Shown here piece after piece: positions 52,971-62,966 of a DNA stretch of 64,000 nt. Origin of the DNA: Candidatus Omnitrophota bacterium (GTDB taxonomy: Bacteria > Ratteibacteria > UBA8468 > B48-G9 > DTJG01); the NCBI GenBank assembly GCA_023818965.1, contig JAMWCD010000006.1:1-64000 (forward strand). Reading direction: 5' to 3'. The position numbers were made by a program, and so were the translations under genes. Under the pieces are notes generated by a model, which was not told where the DNA came from, ran no database searches, and was given only the letters and a program-made list of their open reading frames with translations. How positions within the stretch are numbered: the stretch's first letter is position 1; each line of letters opens with the position of its first letter.

Positions 52971-54605
52971 ATGGGTACAAACTGGCTACTTGTGTCAATC
53001 GCAGGGATGCCTAAGATTTTTTCTGATTTCATCCCTGATAATGGACTTGCAATTCTTGCTGCGTGTTTGAAGAAAAATGGTCATTATGTGAAAATTCTTG
53101 ATTATAACACTGCTGACACACTTCAAAAAATATTTGATGGCAGGGGTCTTTCAGACATCAGACGCATTGCGGAAAAAGTTTTTATTGAAAAGAGAAAACC
53201 ATCCATCCCTGATATATTCAAATTAAAAGTCATTTCCAGCAGGATTGAAAAACAGAAACAGGTTGTTTTTGACAGAATTACTGATGATATTTGTGAAAAG
53301 GTAAAACAAAACTCAATTGATGCAGTAGGGATCAAATTGTGGGCAGGGGATGGTTTCAATTATTCGCTGCTTCTTGCAAGAAAACTGAAAGAAAGGTTTC
53401 CTGACATTAAGGTTTTTGGAGGAGGTCCACAGGTTGATATTTTTCAGGAAGAAATTTTTAAAATCACTGATGATTTTGATGCTTTATGCTTTGGGGATGG
53501 CGAAGAAACAATCGTTTTGCTTGCAGAATCAGTTTCAGGAAAAATTTCACTAAAAGAAATTCCAAATATAATCTTCAAAAACAATGGCTCAATTATAAAA
53601 AACAATAAAAAATTTGTTGAAGATATGGAAAATCTCCCATTTCCTGAGTATTCACAGGATATTTATGAAGGGATAGAAAGCAAAATCAGAATGTTTGTTC
53701 TTGATGAAAGCCGCGGATGTAACAATCATTGTGCATTTTGTATTCATCCAGTGAAAAGCGGAAAAGTCAGGAAGAAAACTCCCGAAAGGATTATGAAAGA
53801 AATTGAATATTCAATTGAAAATTCAAGGGTCAATCTTTTCAGATATGCTGGTTCAAGTACACCTGCTGATATTCTTGAAGGCACAGCAAAAAAAATAATA
53901 GAAAAAAATTTAAAAATTGCATACACATGTTTTGGACATTTTGAAGCACTGGCAGAGACAGATTTTCAACTTGTTCGTAGTTCAGGATGTATGTCAATAT
54001 TTTTTGGACTTGAGTCAGGAAGTCCAGAAATATTAAGCAGGGCAATGCACAAAAGAAATTGTCTTTCAATTGCTGAGTCAGTAATAAGAAACTGTAAAAA
54101 AGCAGGAATATTTACTGTTTGCAGTGTTATATATCCTGCACCATTTGAAAACAGGAAAACAAGAAAGGAAACAATGGACTTTCTTTTGAAAACCCGACCT
54201 GATTCAGTGCTTGTTCAATTTCCCGGGCTTTATCCACAAACTGTCTGGGGAAGAAATCCTGCAAAATTCAATTTTACCCTTGAAACAGACAATTATGCTC
54301 GTGATGTGATGACATATCAGATTAAACAATTTTTTCCACCAAGATACTGGAAAAGTTTGCCATACAGAATTAATGGAATGAGTTTCAAGGAATATGCACG
54401 GGAGACAGAAGAATTTCAAAAGGAACTGGCAATATCAGGCATTACAACTTTTGTTTCTGATGAAGCATATCTTCTCAGTAAGGCGGCTGGTTTCAAACAT
54501 CCTGAAGAATTTGTCAATAAAAACAGATATTTTTTGTTTGCAGGGCTTGCTGAAGAAATTAAGAAAGAAATTGAAACCATAAACAACAATATTATTGAGG
54601 TGTGA
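52971..54605 (+). CDS. cobalamin-binding-type radical SAM protein
   Basis: 544-aa protein. The N-terminal region (about 1-215) has the B12-binding-like Rossmann layout (PDNGLAILAACLKKNGHYVKILDYN, then GIKLWAGDGFNYSLLLARKL and VFGGGPQVDIFQEEIF). The radical SAM core has C250, C254 and C257 in RGCNNHCAFC. The N-terminal domain lacks an obvious DxHxxG cobalamin ligand, so B12 binding is uncertain. Substrate is unknown; relatives modify lipids, tetrapyrroles or antibiotics. The ATG has no Shine-Dalgarno. It heads an operon with a ketosynthase and signalling genes, and overlaps the ketosynthase frame at 54595-54605 only if a TTG start is used. Confidence 0.82.
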   Translation: MGTNWLLVSIAGMPKIFSDFIPDNGLAILAACLKKNGHYVKILDYNTADTLQKIFDGRGLSDIRRIAEKVFIEKRKPSIPDIFKLKVISSRIEKQKQVVFDRITDDICEKVKQNSIDAVGIKLWAGDGFNYSLLLARKLKERFPDIKVFGGGPQVDIFQEEIFKITDDFDALCFGDGEETIVLLAESVSGKISLKEIPNIIFKNNGSIIKNNKKFVEDMENLPFPEYSQDIYEGIESKIRMFVLDESRGCNNHCAFCIHPVKSGKVRKKTPERIMKEIEYSIENSRVNLFRYAGSSTPADILEGTAKKIIEKNLKIAYTCFGHFEALAETDFQLVRSSGCMSIFFGLESGSPEILSRAMHKRNCLSIAESVIRNCKKAGIFTVCSVIYPAPFENRKTRKETMDFLLKTRPDSVLVQFPGLYPQTVWGRNPAKFNFTLETDNYARDVMTYQIKQFFPPRYWKSLPYRINGMSFKEYARETEEFQKELAISGITTFVSDEAYLLSKAAGFKHPEEFVNKNRYFLFAGLAEEIKKEIETINNNIIEV

Positions 54606-54606
54606 T

Positions 54607-55836
54607 ATGGAATACAGGGTTGTTGTTACTGGAATTGGCGCAATTGCGCCAAACGGCATAGGGAAACAATCATTCTGGGATGCTCTTGAAAATGGTAAAA
54701 GTGGTATCAAAAGGATTTCAAGATTTGACCCTTCAGAATTACCGTGTCAGATTGCAGGTGAAATTCCTGATTTCAATCCTTATATCTTTATTGACAGAAA
54801 AACTACAAGAAGAATGGCAAGGGCAACACAATTTGCTGTTGCAGGTGTAAAACTTGCTCTGGAGGATGCTGGTATTGATGTTAGCAGAATTAATCCTGAT
54901 GATGGTTTGATTACACTTGGAATTAGTAGTAGTGCAATGGATTTTATTGAAAACCAGCATAAGATACTGCTAAAACATGGAGCAGGTAAAGTATCTCCTT
55001 ATGGGTTTATTGCTGCAACGCCTAACCGTGTCATTGGAGAAATTGTCGATATACTAAAATGGAAGGCAAGAACACTCTCTGTCACTGCTGCCTGTGCTTC
55101 AGGGACAGATGCCATTGGAAATGCTTTTACAAAAGTCAGGACAGGTGAGGTAAGAGTTGCCATAGCAGGTGCTGCCGATGCAATATTAACACCATTGATA
55201 GTGGCAGGTCTGGCGTCTTCAGGACTTATTCCTTCTATTATCGACTATCCCGAGAGAGCAAGCAGACCTTTCGATATGATGAGGTGCGGAGGTATTCCTT
55301 CAGAAGGTTGTGGAATTGTTATTCTTGAAGAATTAAATCATGCGATAAGCAGAAATGCAAAAATATATGGAGAAATTATCGGATATGGAACATCAGGAGA
55401 GATTTCTGAAGAAAATCCATCTTCAGGATTAAGAAATGCTATAAGAAGAGCAATGGAAAATACAGGTATTTCTCCTTCAGGTATAGATGTAATCAGTGCC
55501 CACGCTCCATCAGACCCATTGATTGATAAACTTGAAACAAAAATTATAAAAGAAATTTTTGGCAAACGTGCCTATGATATTCCTGTAAGTTCCATTAAAT
55601 CAATGATAGGAAATCCACTTGGCAGTGCAGGTCCATTTCAAGTAATTGCTGCAATGCTCTGGTTTAATAAAAATATTTTGACACCAACAATTAACTATGA
55701 GTACCCTGATCCTGATTGTGACCTTTATTATGTTCCAAATAAAACAGAAAAAATTGTTGTAAATACTGCTTTACTTAATTGTGGAGGACTTGGTGGAACA
55801 TGTTCTGCTTTAATATGCAGGAGATTTAAGGAATGA
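54607..55836 (+). CDS. beta-ketoacyl-ACP synthase II-like protein, atypical triad
   Basis: 409-aa thiolase-fold condensing enzyme close to FabF in length and order (VVVTGIGAIAPNGIG, AACASGTDAIGNAF, RPFDMMRCGGIPSEGCGIVIL). Counted against E. coli FabF, C163 is kept, H303 is H299 (SAHAPSDP), K335 is K331, but H340 is N336 (KSMIGNPLGSAG). The Cys-His-Asn set is that of FabH and thiolase-like enzymes rather than FabF. No ACP, FabD or FabG is nearby, so a specialised acyl condensation is more likely than bulk fatty acid synthesis. It overlaps the next kinase gene by 4 nt. Confidence 0.85.
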   Translation: MEYRVVVTGIGAIAPNGIGKQSFWDALENGKSGIKRISRFDPSELPCQIAGEIPDFNPYIFIDRKTTRRMARATQFAVAGVKLALEDAGIDVSRINPDDGLITLGISSSAMDFIENQHKILLKHGAGKVSPYGFIAATPNRVIGEIVDILKWKARTLSVTAACASGTDAIGNAFTKVRTGEVRVAIAGAADAILTPLIVAGLASSGLIPSIIDYPERASRPFDMMRCGGIPSEGCGIVILEELNHAISRNAKIYGEIIGYGTSGEISEENPSSGLRNAIRRAMENTGISPSGIDVISAHAPSDPLIDKLETKIIKEIFGKRAYDIPVSSIKSMIGNPLGSAGPFQVIAAMLWFNKNILTPTINYEYPDPDCDLYYVPNKTEKIVVNTALLNCGGLGGTCSALICRRFKE

Positions 55837-58313
55837 ATTACTGGATTGGAAGCCTTATTTTTACTATTGCTTTTGTTACTGCACTATCCTGGATTGTTTA
55901 TAGCCGGAACAAGAAGAGAACCGTCAATAGAAGATTTGCTGTTTTTGCTGCGGCACTTGCTTTGTGGTCCTGTATTGATATACTTCTGATGAGTATAAAA
56001 AATGTAGTGGACCTTCTGTTTCTTCTTAAATTCGCCGGGATACTCGGTGCACTTCTGCCAGCCGCATTCATTTTTTTCGCAGCTGGTTTTGAAATACCTG
56101 TTGATGGAGAGGAAACACAGGGCTTGAAAAAGGTTCAGATAATTTTCTTCTTGACTTCCATCGCGGCTTCATTGATTACCTTACATCCGTCGTTTATAAA
56201 AGAGATTTCAATTAGAGAGAACATTCAGGAAAATCTTCCGGGTCCAGACGTTGTATACGGAGCGCCCTTTATTCCTTATTCACTTTTGATTATTATTTCG
56301 ATGTTTTTTGGACTGAGGTACCTGTACAGATTAATGCGAAGGAAGGCAGGGGTTCAAAAAACAGAAATTCAATACATTTTCCTCGCAATCATCACTGGAA
56401 CAATCTTTGCAATTGGTACCACCCTCATTGCGCCAATGTTTGGTACCACTGCCCTGTGCAGATTCGGTTCAATGTCATCAATTATTATGTGTTCAATTAT
56501 CGCATATGCAATTGCGAGACACAGGATACTCAATATTTCTGTTTTCGCTGAAAAAACATTTGTTTATTCCTGTCTTATTGCAGGATTGATGATACTTTAT
56601 GTATTCTTCGTCTGGACACTTTCACACTTTGTAAGGGTTTTTGTTCCGACAGAGTCATTATTACCCGTGATTTTCAGTTCCTTCATTGTTGCAATTGCCT
56701 TTTCACCATTGAAGGAGTTCATTCAAAACTGGGCAAAAAAGAAAATATTCAAACAGCATTTTGACATAGAGCAGATTGTTGTTCAAATGAGATTACTTAT
56801 TGGTAGTTCCTTTAATCTTGAAGAAGGGATTTCAGCACTCACCAGGATTATCAAGAATGAAATTGGTATCAATAAACCTCCTGTGTTTCTTATAAAATCA
56901 GGTGAAGAATCAGCACGAAAGATTTTTATGGAATTAAAAAGGAATTCAATATACCGGGTTGAATTCAGAGAAACTTCTTCAATTTTGAGATTATTAGAAT
57001 CTGAGCCATATACACACTTCAAGGATGATCTTGCACGATTCTCAAGCAGGGAAATTATAAATTCTGTAATTACTGAAATGCAGCAGTATGATGCAGAAAT
57101 TGTAATACCCATCAATTTTCGTAATCGCACAATCGGAGCAGTTTTGCTTGGAGCAAAAGATGAACAAACAAGTTTTTCAAATACAGAACGAAGAATGTTA
57201 AATGTGCTGGCATCTTATACGGGCATTTTTATTGAAACAATGGAACTTGCGGCATCATTGAGAGAAAGTAGAAGTTATCAACAATCACTGCTGGAAGGAT
57301 TGCCCAGTGGTGTGATTGCTGTGGATGACCAGGACAGGGTTATTGTTTTTAATCAGGAGGCAGAAAGAATCACAGGATTGAAAAAAGAAAATGTACTTAA
57401 CCATCCATACGAAAATGTGATACCACAGAAATTACAAAAATTATTAAAAGAATTGTTTCAGAATAGAACTGAATTCAGGGACATGGAAATTGAAATGGGT
57501 AAGAATGGTACTGTGGTACCGATAAGGGTAAGTGGTTCATGTTTTTATTCACCTGGTGGCTCACTTCTTGGTTGTCAATTGATTTTTTCAGATATTTCAC
57601 AGTTAAGGATTCTTCAAAGACAGCTTGAGAGAAATGAAAGATTGGCTTCTCTTGGGATACTTGCTGCAGGAATTGCCCATGAAATCAGAAACCCACTTGT
57701 TGCCCTGAAAACGTTTTCACAGTTATTACCTGAAAAATTTTATGACCAGGAATTCAGGTCAAATTATGCCAGGGTCGTTATTCCTGAAATAGAAAGGATT
57801 GACAAACTTGTGGACCAATTGCTGGTTTTCGCAAAGCCCGCACCGGCAAAAAAGGAAAAAATAAATCTTGTTTCAGTTGTTGAATCAACATTGATGTTAA
57901 TTGAAACACAGAAAAAATTCAGCAATATTTCATTTATCAAAGAATACAGTGATGATACGATAGAAGTAATGGCTGATCCTGAAAAAATTAAGCAGGCATT
58001 GTTAAATATTCTTCTGAATAGTGCAGATGCCCTGGAAGATAAAGAAAATGGTTTTATTAAACTTCGCCTTGAAAATGGTAAGGACAATGTATTTATACGC
58101 ATTCAGGACAATGGGTGCGGGATTTCTGAAGAAAATTTAAAAAAGATTTTTGAACCATTGTTTACAACAAAACCTGATGGAACAGGACTTGGATTACCAA
58201 TTGTCAATGAAATCATTGCCCAGCACAATGGAAGTATCAACATTGAAAGTAAACAGGGTGCCGGAACAACGGTTACGGTTATACTTCCTGTCAATAAGGG
58301 GACTGAAAAATGA
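55833..58313 (+). CDS. membrane histidine kinase, multi-TM sensor with GAF and PAS
   Basis: 826-aa kinase. About eight N-terminal membrane segments (1-300) resemble the 7TM-type kinase sensor. A GAF-like domain follows (about 315-475), then PAS (about 485-595), HisKA with H616 in AAGIAHEIRNPLVALKTFSQL, and HATPase with intact N box (LLNILLNSADALE), DNGCGI and GTGLGLPIVNEI. The layout and the NtrC gene two places downstream recall PrsK/PrsR pairs of exosortase systems, but no exosortase or PEP-CTERM gene is visible. It is the likely phosphodonor for the NtrC-type regulator. Confidence 0.88.
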   Translation: MNYWIGSLIFTIAFVTALSWIVYSRNKKRTVNRRFAVFAAALALWSCIDILLMSIKNVVDLLFLLKFAGILGALLPAAFIFFAAGFEIPVDGEETQGLKKVQIIFFLTSIAASLITLHPSFIKEISIRENIQENLPGPDVVYGAPFIPYSLLIIISMFFGLRYLYRLMRRKAGVQKTEIQYIFLAIITGTIFAIGTTLIAPMFGTTALCRFGSMSSIIMCSIIAYAIARHRILNISVFAEKTFVYSCLIAGLMILYVFFVWTLSHFVRVFVPTESLLPVIFSSFIVAIAFSPLKEFIQNWAKKKIFKQHFDIEQIVVQMRLLIGSSFNLEEGISALTRIIKNEIGINKPPVFLIKSGEESARKIFMELKRNSIYRVEFRETSSILRLLESEPYTHFKDDLARFSSREIINSVITEMQQYDAEIVIPINFRNRTIGAVLLGAKDEQTSFSNTERRMLNVLASYTGIFIETMELAASLRESRSYQQSLLEGLPSGVIAVDDQDRVIVFNQEAERITGLKKENVLNHPYENVIPQKLQKLLKELFQNRTEFRDMEIEMGKNGTVVPIRVSGSCFYSPGGSLLGCQLIFSDISQLRILQRQLERNERLASLGILAAGIAHEIRNPLVALKTFSQLLPEKFYDQEFRSNYARVVIPEIERIDKLVDQLLVFAKPAPAKKEKINLVSVVESTLMLIETQKKFSNISFIKEYSDDTIEVMADPEKIKQALLNILLNSADALEDKENGFIKLRLENGKDNVFIRIQDNGCGISEENLKKIFEPLFTTKPDGTGLGLPIVNEIIAQHNGSINIESKQGAGTTVTVILPVNKGTEK

Positions 58314-60211
58314 AGCATATTATGATTGTTGTTGAGGAGAAAGGTATTGCAAATGCATTGAATGTTCTTTTAAAGGATAAATTTTTACCAGTGGTTGTTT
58401 CTCCTTCAAGTGTCAGCCAGTCAATTATGCAAAGAAGACCTGATATTGTGATTGTTGATAGCAAGTACAGCAATGTTTCTTCCTATCAGGTTGTTGAACA
58501 AATTTTGAATCTTGCTCCCGGGCTTCCTGTTATAGCACTTGTTGAATCGTTTGGGCCTGTGGCACGTCGTTTTATGGAAATCGGGGTGTATGAAGTTATA
58601 GAAAAACCCTTTGACCCTGAAAAATTTTTTTACTCCATCAACAGGGCTTTAAAATTTGCCGAGGTACGAGTGGCTGAAAAGATAACGTTGCAGGAACCTG
58701 TAAAGAAAGAAGAAACAAAGGATGACAGTATTGAACAATCGTTTTTTCAAAAATTAAGTGTACTTCTTGCTGAAAACTTTTCAAGTCCTTCAAAATTGAT
58801 TTCTTCCATCATAAATCTATTGAAAGTAAACTTTTATCTTACAGGGGTTTCGTTGTTTCTTCGACAGAATAACATATTTGTTTTTCACGACGGCACAGGT
58901 GTTGATAAGGCATTTATGAAAGACATCCGTTTTACTGAAAGCAGTGCACTGTTTGGTTTATTTATGGCTGAAAAACGTATAGTCCAGAGAAACAGAGAAT
59001 CAATTCCAGAACTTATCTCAGAACTTGAATTGCTTGGTTCAGAAGTCATCCTGCCATTAACTGATAGAAATGGTAGTGTTTTTGGTTTTTTTGCACTCGG
59101 TAAAAGAATCACAGGAGAGCCATTTACACAAACACTTATCAGATTTTTTGGCAATATTATCAGTTATCTCAGTGTATTGATAGAAGATTCCATTTTATTT
59201 CAGGATAGTGTTTTTCAGAAAGAACTTCAAAAAATTGTTCTTGAAAATGTTCCAGCAGGAATTATTGTACTTGACAATCTATGCAATGTCAGAATTTTCA
59301 ATAAACAGGCAGAAAATATTCTTGGGAAAAATTCAGATGAAATTATCAATTTCCCTCTTGAACGTTCAGGAGTAGAATTTGCTTCAAAAATCAGGGAAGC
59401 AATCGCTAACAGGCAGGCAATATTCAGAGAAGAAATATACATGAAGTCGATAAAAAAATACCTTGGATTGAGTTGTAATTTCGTTTTTCAGGGTGGTGAG
59501 ATTGTCTGGACAATAGTAATTTTTCAGGACATTACCCATATCAGAGAAATGGAAAAACAAAGAAAGAAAATTGAGCAAAATCAGTACTGGCAGCAAATAG
59601 CACACCAGTTATCCCACGAGATAAAAAATCCACTGGTCGCAATAAAAACATTTGCCTGTCTTCTTCCTGAAAAGTTTTCAGACGAAAGTTTCAGAACAGA
59701 ATTCTATGGAATTGTCAACGGAGAAATTCAAAGGTTAACACACCTTGTTGAAAAAATTGCCCGTCTGGCAGAAACAGAGCCACTGGTAATGAATGAAACA
59801 AACTGTTTTGAGGTTGTTCAGAAGGTTGTGAAAAAATTCCCATCAACAGAAATTGTTCCGCAGAATGGATTTGATATTATTACAAAGATTGACCCGAACA
59901 AGATGCAGGAAGTATTTGAATTTCTTCTTGATTTTTGTGTGCAGAATGCAGGAGAAAAAGGGAATGTTAAAGTTTCTCTTTCTTCGGTTGAAGATGCAGT
60001 TTGTATCATTGTTGAGGAAAAAGGTGGAAACATTAATTTACCTCGTGTTGAAGATATCTTTGTGCCGTTTTCAAATGGAATGAATGCAATCACTTCCCTT
60101 AATCTTGCAATCTGTCGCAAAATTATTGAACAGCATTCAGGAAAAATTGGTTTTGAAATTCTACCAGAAGGCAGGAGACGATTTACCATTACTATACCAA
60201 TGGTGAGATAA
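58310..60211 (+). CDS. REC-GAF-PAS histidine kinase with degenerate ATPase domain
   Basis: 633-aa cytosolic protein. The receiver (about 1-118) keeps D50 and K99 (EKPFDP) but has Glu-Glu where the acidic pair is usually Asp-rich. GAF-like (about 140-300) and PAS (about 305-420) follow. HisKA keeps H436 in QLSHEIKNPLVAIKTFACLLPEKF, closely like the preceding kinase. The HATPase part is degenerate: N-box Asn is lost (EFLLDFCVQNAG), G1 reads EKGGNI and G2 reads TSLNLAICRKI. It probably cannot bind ATP normally and may act as a phosphate-accepting or scaffolding partner. Confidence 0.82.
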   Translation: MKHIMIVVEEKGIANALNVLLKDKFLPVVVSPSSVSQSIMQRRPDIVIVDSKYSNVSSYQVVEQILNLAPGLPVIALVESFGPVARRFMEIGVYEVIEKPFDPEKFFYSINRALKFAEVRVAEKITLQEPVKKEETKDDSIEQSFFQKLSVLLAENFSSPSKLISSIINLLKVNFYLTGVSLFLRQNNIFVFHDGTGVDKAFMKDIRFTESSALFGLFMAEKRIVQRNRESIPELISELELLGSEVILPLTDRNGSVFGFFALGKRITGEPFTQTLIRFFGNIISYLSVLIEDSILFQDSVFQKELQKIVLENVPAGIIVLDNLCNVRIFNKQAENILGKNSDEIINFPLERSGVEFASKIREAIANRQAIFREEIYMKSIKKYLGLSCNFVFQGGEIVWTIVIFQDITHIREMEKQRKKIEQNQYWQQIAHQLSHEIKNPLVAIKTFACLLPEKFSDESFRTEFYGIVNGEIQRLTHLVEKIARLAETEPLVMNETNCFEVVQKVVKKFPSTEIVPQNGFDIITKIDPNKMQEVFEFLLDFCVQNAGEKGNVKVSLSSVEDAVCIIVEEKGGNINLPRVEDIFVPFSNGMNAITSLNLAICRKIIEQHSGKIGFEILPEGRRRFTITIPMVR

Positions 60212-61587
60212 TGAGAAAAATCCTTGTGGTTGATGATGAAAAAAGTGTTCAGGAATCACTGAGACTTGTGTTATCATCTGATAATTGCAGGGTATTGATG
60301 GCATCTTCAGGTAAAGAAGGTTTGAATATCATTACGAACGATGATATTGACATTGTTTTTCTTGATATTCTGATGCCAGAAATGGATGGTATCAGTGTTC
60401 TGAAGGAGATAAAGAAAATTAATACAGACATCCCAGTGGTAATGCTTACTGCAGTGTCGAGGTTGTCCACAGCGATTGAGGCAATGAAATTAGGTGCTTA
60501 TGATTATCTGACAAAACCCTTTGATGTTGAGGAAATAAGATTGCTTGTTGATAAAATTTATGAGAATTTAAAGTTAAAGCAAAAAATGATAATCCTTTCT
60601 GACGAGATTGAAAAAACAAGCGGTGGGACTATTGTTTTTGAAAGCGAGGAAATGGCAAATGTTCTATCTCTTGGTCGTAAGGCAGCACCTCATGATACTT
60701 CTGTTCTTATTACAGGACCAACAGGGGTTGGAAAAGAACTTGTAGCAAGGTTTATTCATAAAGAAAGCCCGAGAAGAAATGAACCATTTATTCCCATTCA
60801 TTGTGCTGCCATACCAGAAACACTTTTTGAAAGTGAAATTTTTGGATATGAAAGGGGTGCATTTACAGGTGCTTTCAAAAGTAAACCAGGGAAATTGGAG
60901 GTTGCAGGCAGGGGTACAGTTTTTTTTGATGAAGTTGGAGAGATGCCTGCTGGTTTACAGGTGAAACTATTGAGGGTATTGCAGGAACGTAAATTTTCAA
61001 AAATTGGTTCAAATGAATTACTGCCACTGGAGGCAAGAATTATTGCAGCGACATCAAAGGACTTAAAAAAGGAGATAGAATCAGGGAAATTTCGTGAAGA
61101 CCTTTTCTATCGTCTGAATGTGATTCCAATTCATGTTCCACCATTGAGGGAACGGAAGCAGGATATTCTTCCTATTGCAAATTATTTTCTTTCTTTTTTT
61201 GGTTCTCAGATGTCTTCACGGGTAAAAGCATTTTCTCCTGAGGTTGAAAGGTGTTTTGTTCAGTATGACTGGCCTGGAAATGTGAGGGAACTGAAAAATA
61301 TCATTGAACGGATTTTGGTTTTGAAAGGAAATAAGGATATAATAGATATAGAGGACTTACCAGAAGATATTAAACAATTTTCTGTTAGAGATGTATCTGG
61401 AGACAGTGATTCGTTTTTTGCAAAGGTTGAGGCATTTGAGAAGAGTTTGATTATTGATGCGCTGGAAAAATTTTCGTGGAATAAGTCAAAAGCAGCAGAA
61501 TTTCTGAAGATGAGCAGGAGGATATTAAGTTACAAGGTTGAAAAGTATGGACTTAGAAGAAAGGAAAAAGAGAATTCTGATTCTTGA
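60211..61587 (+). CDS. NtrC-family sigma-54-dependent response regulator
   Basis: 458-aa activator. REC (about 1-120) has DDEKS and phospho-Asp in IVFLDILMPEMDG. The AAA+ domain has Walker A GPTGVGKE, the sigma-54 contact loop GAFTGA (216-221), Walker B VFFDEVGEMP and the arginine region FREDLFYRLNVIPIHVPPLRER. A Fis-type HTH closes it ([25 protein letters not shown]). All features for opening sigma-54 promoters are intact. It follows the two kinase genes by a 1-nt overlap. The sigma-54 promoter at 52745-52760 is its best local target. Confidence 0.94.
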   Translation: MRKILVVDDEKSVQESLRLVLSSDNCRVLMASSGKEGLNIITNDDIDIVFLDILMPEMDGISVLKEIKKINTDIPVVMLTAVSRLSTAIEAMKLGAYDYLTKPFDVEEIRLLVDKIYENLKLKQKMIILSDEIEKTSGGTIVFESEEMANVLSLGRKAAPHDTSVLITGPTGVGKELVARFIHKESPRRNEPFIPIHCAAIPETLFESEIFGYERGAFTGAFKSKPGKLEVAGRGTVFFDEVGEMPAGLQVKLLRVLQERKFSKIGSNELLPLEARIIAATSKDLKKEIESGKFREDLFYRLNVIPIHVPPLRERKQDILPIANYFLSFFGSQMSSRVKAFSPEVERCFVQYDWPGNVRELKNIIERILVLKGNKDIIDIEDLPEDIKQFSVRDVSGDSDSFFAKVEAFEKSLIIDALEKFSWNKSKAAEFLKMSRRILSYKVEKYGLRRKEKENSDS

Positions 61588-62944
61588 AGATAATCCGGGT
61601 ATTCAAAATCTTTACCGTGAAATTTTAGGCAGGCACTCATATGAAACTGCAGTATTTGATGATATAAATTCTGCAATTGACAGTTTAAAAAAAGAAAAAT
61701 TTGACCTTATTATTCTTGATTTGCAATTACCCGGGCAGGATGGTTTAAATTTCTTTGAACAGTTGAAGACCTTGAACATTGATGCACCTCCAGTGGTTGT
61801 TTGTACAGGTCTTGCTTCTGTTGAGAATGCTGTTGAAGCGATGAAAAAGGGTGCAAGTGATTTTATAACAAAGCCATTTACAATGGACACATTGCTGTCA
61901 TCCGTCGAGCGAAATATAAGGATCGATGAAATATCAAAGAAAATTACAGAAATTGAAATGATTCGGTCAATTCTTGAATTGAATAAGATTATCATCTCAA
62001 TCACAGAAATTGAGGAACTCTGTACCAGTATTATTGACCTTGTTTATAATATTGTGCGACCGGATGTTGCACTTTTGTACATTAAAGACAATGATACCGG
62101 AAGATTTTTTTTACGGAGGACTAAGGGAACTGCGAGCGAGTTTAATCCTTCAATAAATCTATCGTTTGATCATAATTCAAATAATGACATTTTCAACAGA
62201 ATCAGTGAAAATCTTTTTGAAGTAAAACTTTTCGGGAAGAAAGATATTGTTGGCATATTACGATTTTATTCAAGAGAAAAAATCTACGATGATAGAGATC
62301 TTCATTTCCTTTCTGTGTTCGGAACACTGATAGGAATTGCTCTGGAAAATGCAAGTTTGATTCAGCAATTGCAGGAATCGTATATCAGTGCAATAAGGTC
62401 GCTTGTTAATTCTCTGGAAGCAAAAGATGTTTACACAAAAAATCATTCTGAACAGGTTGCATATTATGCTGTTGCGATTGGAAAGGCACTTGGTATGGAT
62501 AGTGCATCGCTGGAAAGTTTGCGCAATGCTGCCTATTTGCATGATATTGGAAAACTTGGTATTAAGGATGAGATCATTCTGAAAAAATCTTTCCTTACTG
62601 AAGAAGAACGCGAGATTATAAAAAAGCATCCACTGATTACAAGGGAAATTCTTAAACCTCTGAGGATAAAAAAAGAAGAAATGGAAGCATGCCTTTATCA
62701 TCATGAGAGGTATAATGGTGATGGATATCCTGAGGGACTTGCTGGAGAGAAGATTCCTTTGATGGCAAGAATTCTTGCTGTGGCTGATTCTTTAAGCGCA
62801 ATGATATCTGAAAGACCATACAGAAAAAAAATGGAAATCAAAGATGCAATAAAGGAATTGAGAACCAATGCAGGAAAACAATTTGATGAGAAAATCGTCA
62901 ATGTGTTAATTGATGTGATTGAGAATTTAAAAGAAGCTGAATAA
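61547..62944 (+). CDS. REC-GAF-HD-GYP response regulator
   Basis: 465-aa protein. The receiver (about 7-120) has the EDN acidic pocket, phospho-Asp in [13 protein letters not shown] and switch Lys in [13 protein letters not shown]-like region follows (about 150-285). The HD-GYP domain (about 290-460) has [28 protein letters not shown] and [30 protein letters not shown], all catalytic residues present. It is a probable c-di-GMP phosphodiesterase switched by phosphorylation. The ATG at 61547 overlaps the NtrC-type gene by 41 nt; AAGG lies 9 nt upstream. Confidence 0.9.
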   Translation: MDLEERKKRILILEDNPGIQNLYREILGRHSYETAVFDDINSAIDSLKKEKFDLIILDLQLPGQDGLNFFEQLKTLNIDAPPVVVCTGLASVENAVEAMKKGASDFITKPFTMDTLLSSVERNIRIDEISKKITEIEMIRSILELNKIIISITEIEELCTSIIDLVYNIVRPDVALLYIKDNDTGRFFLRRTKGTASEFNPSINLSFDHNSNNDIFNRISENLFEVKLFGKKDIVGILRFYSREKIYDDRDLHFLSVFGTLIGIALENASLIQQLQESYISAIRSLVNSLEAKDVYTKNHSEQVAYYAVAIGKALGMDSASLESLRNAAYLHDIGKLGIKDEIILKKSFLTEEEREIIKKHPLITREILKPLRIKKEEMEACLYHHERYNGDGYPEGLAGEKIPLMARILAVADSLSAMISERPYRKKMEIKDAIKELRTNAGKQFDEKIVNVLIDVIENLKEAE

Positions 62945-62947
62945 TAT
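62919..62947 (+). promoter_or_regulatory. possible mreB promoter
   Basis: TTGAGA (62919-62924), 17 nt, TAATAT (62942-62947), overlapping the end of the HD-GYP gene. Predicted +1 is about 62954, with a short leader carrying AAGGAG before the ATG at 62967. The -10 is a 4/6 match, so read-through from upstream is also possible. Confidence 0.4.
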
Positions 62948-62966
62948 TAAGAGACAAGGAGTTTTT

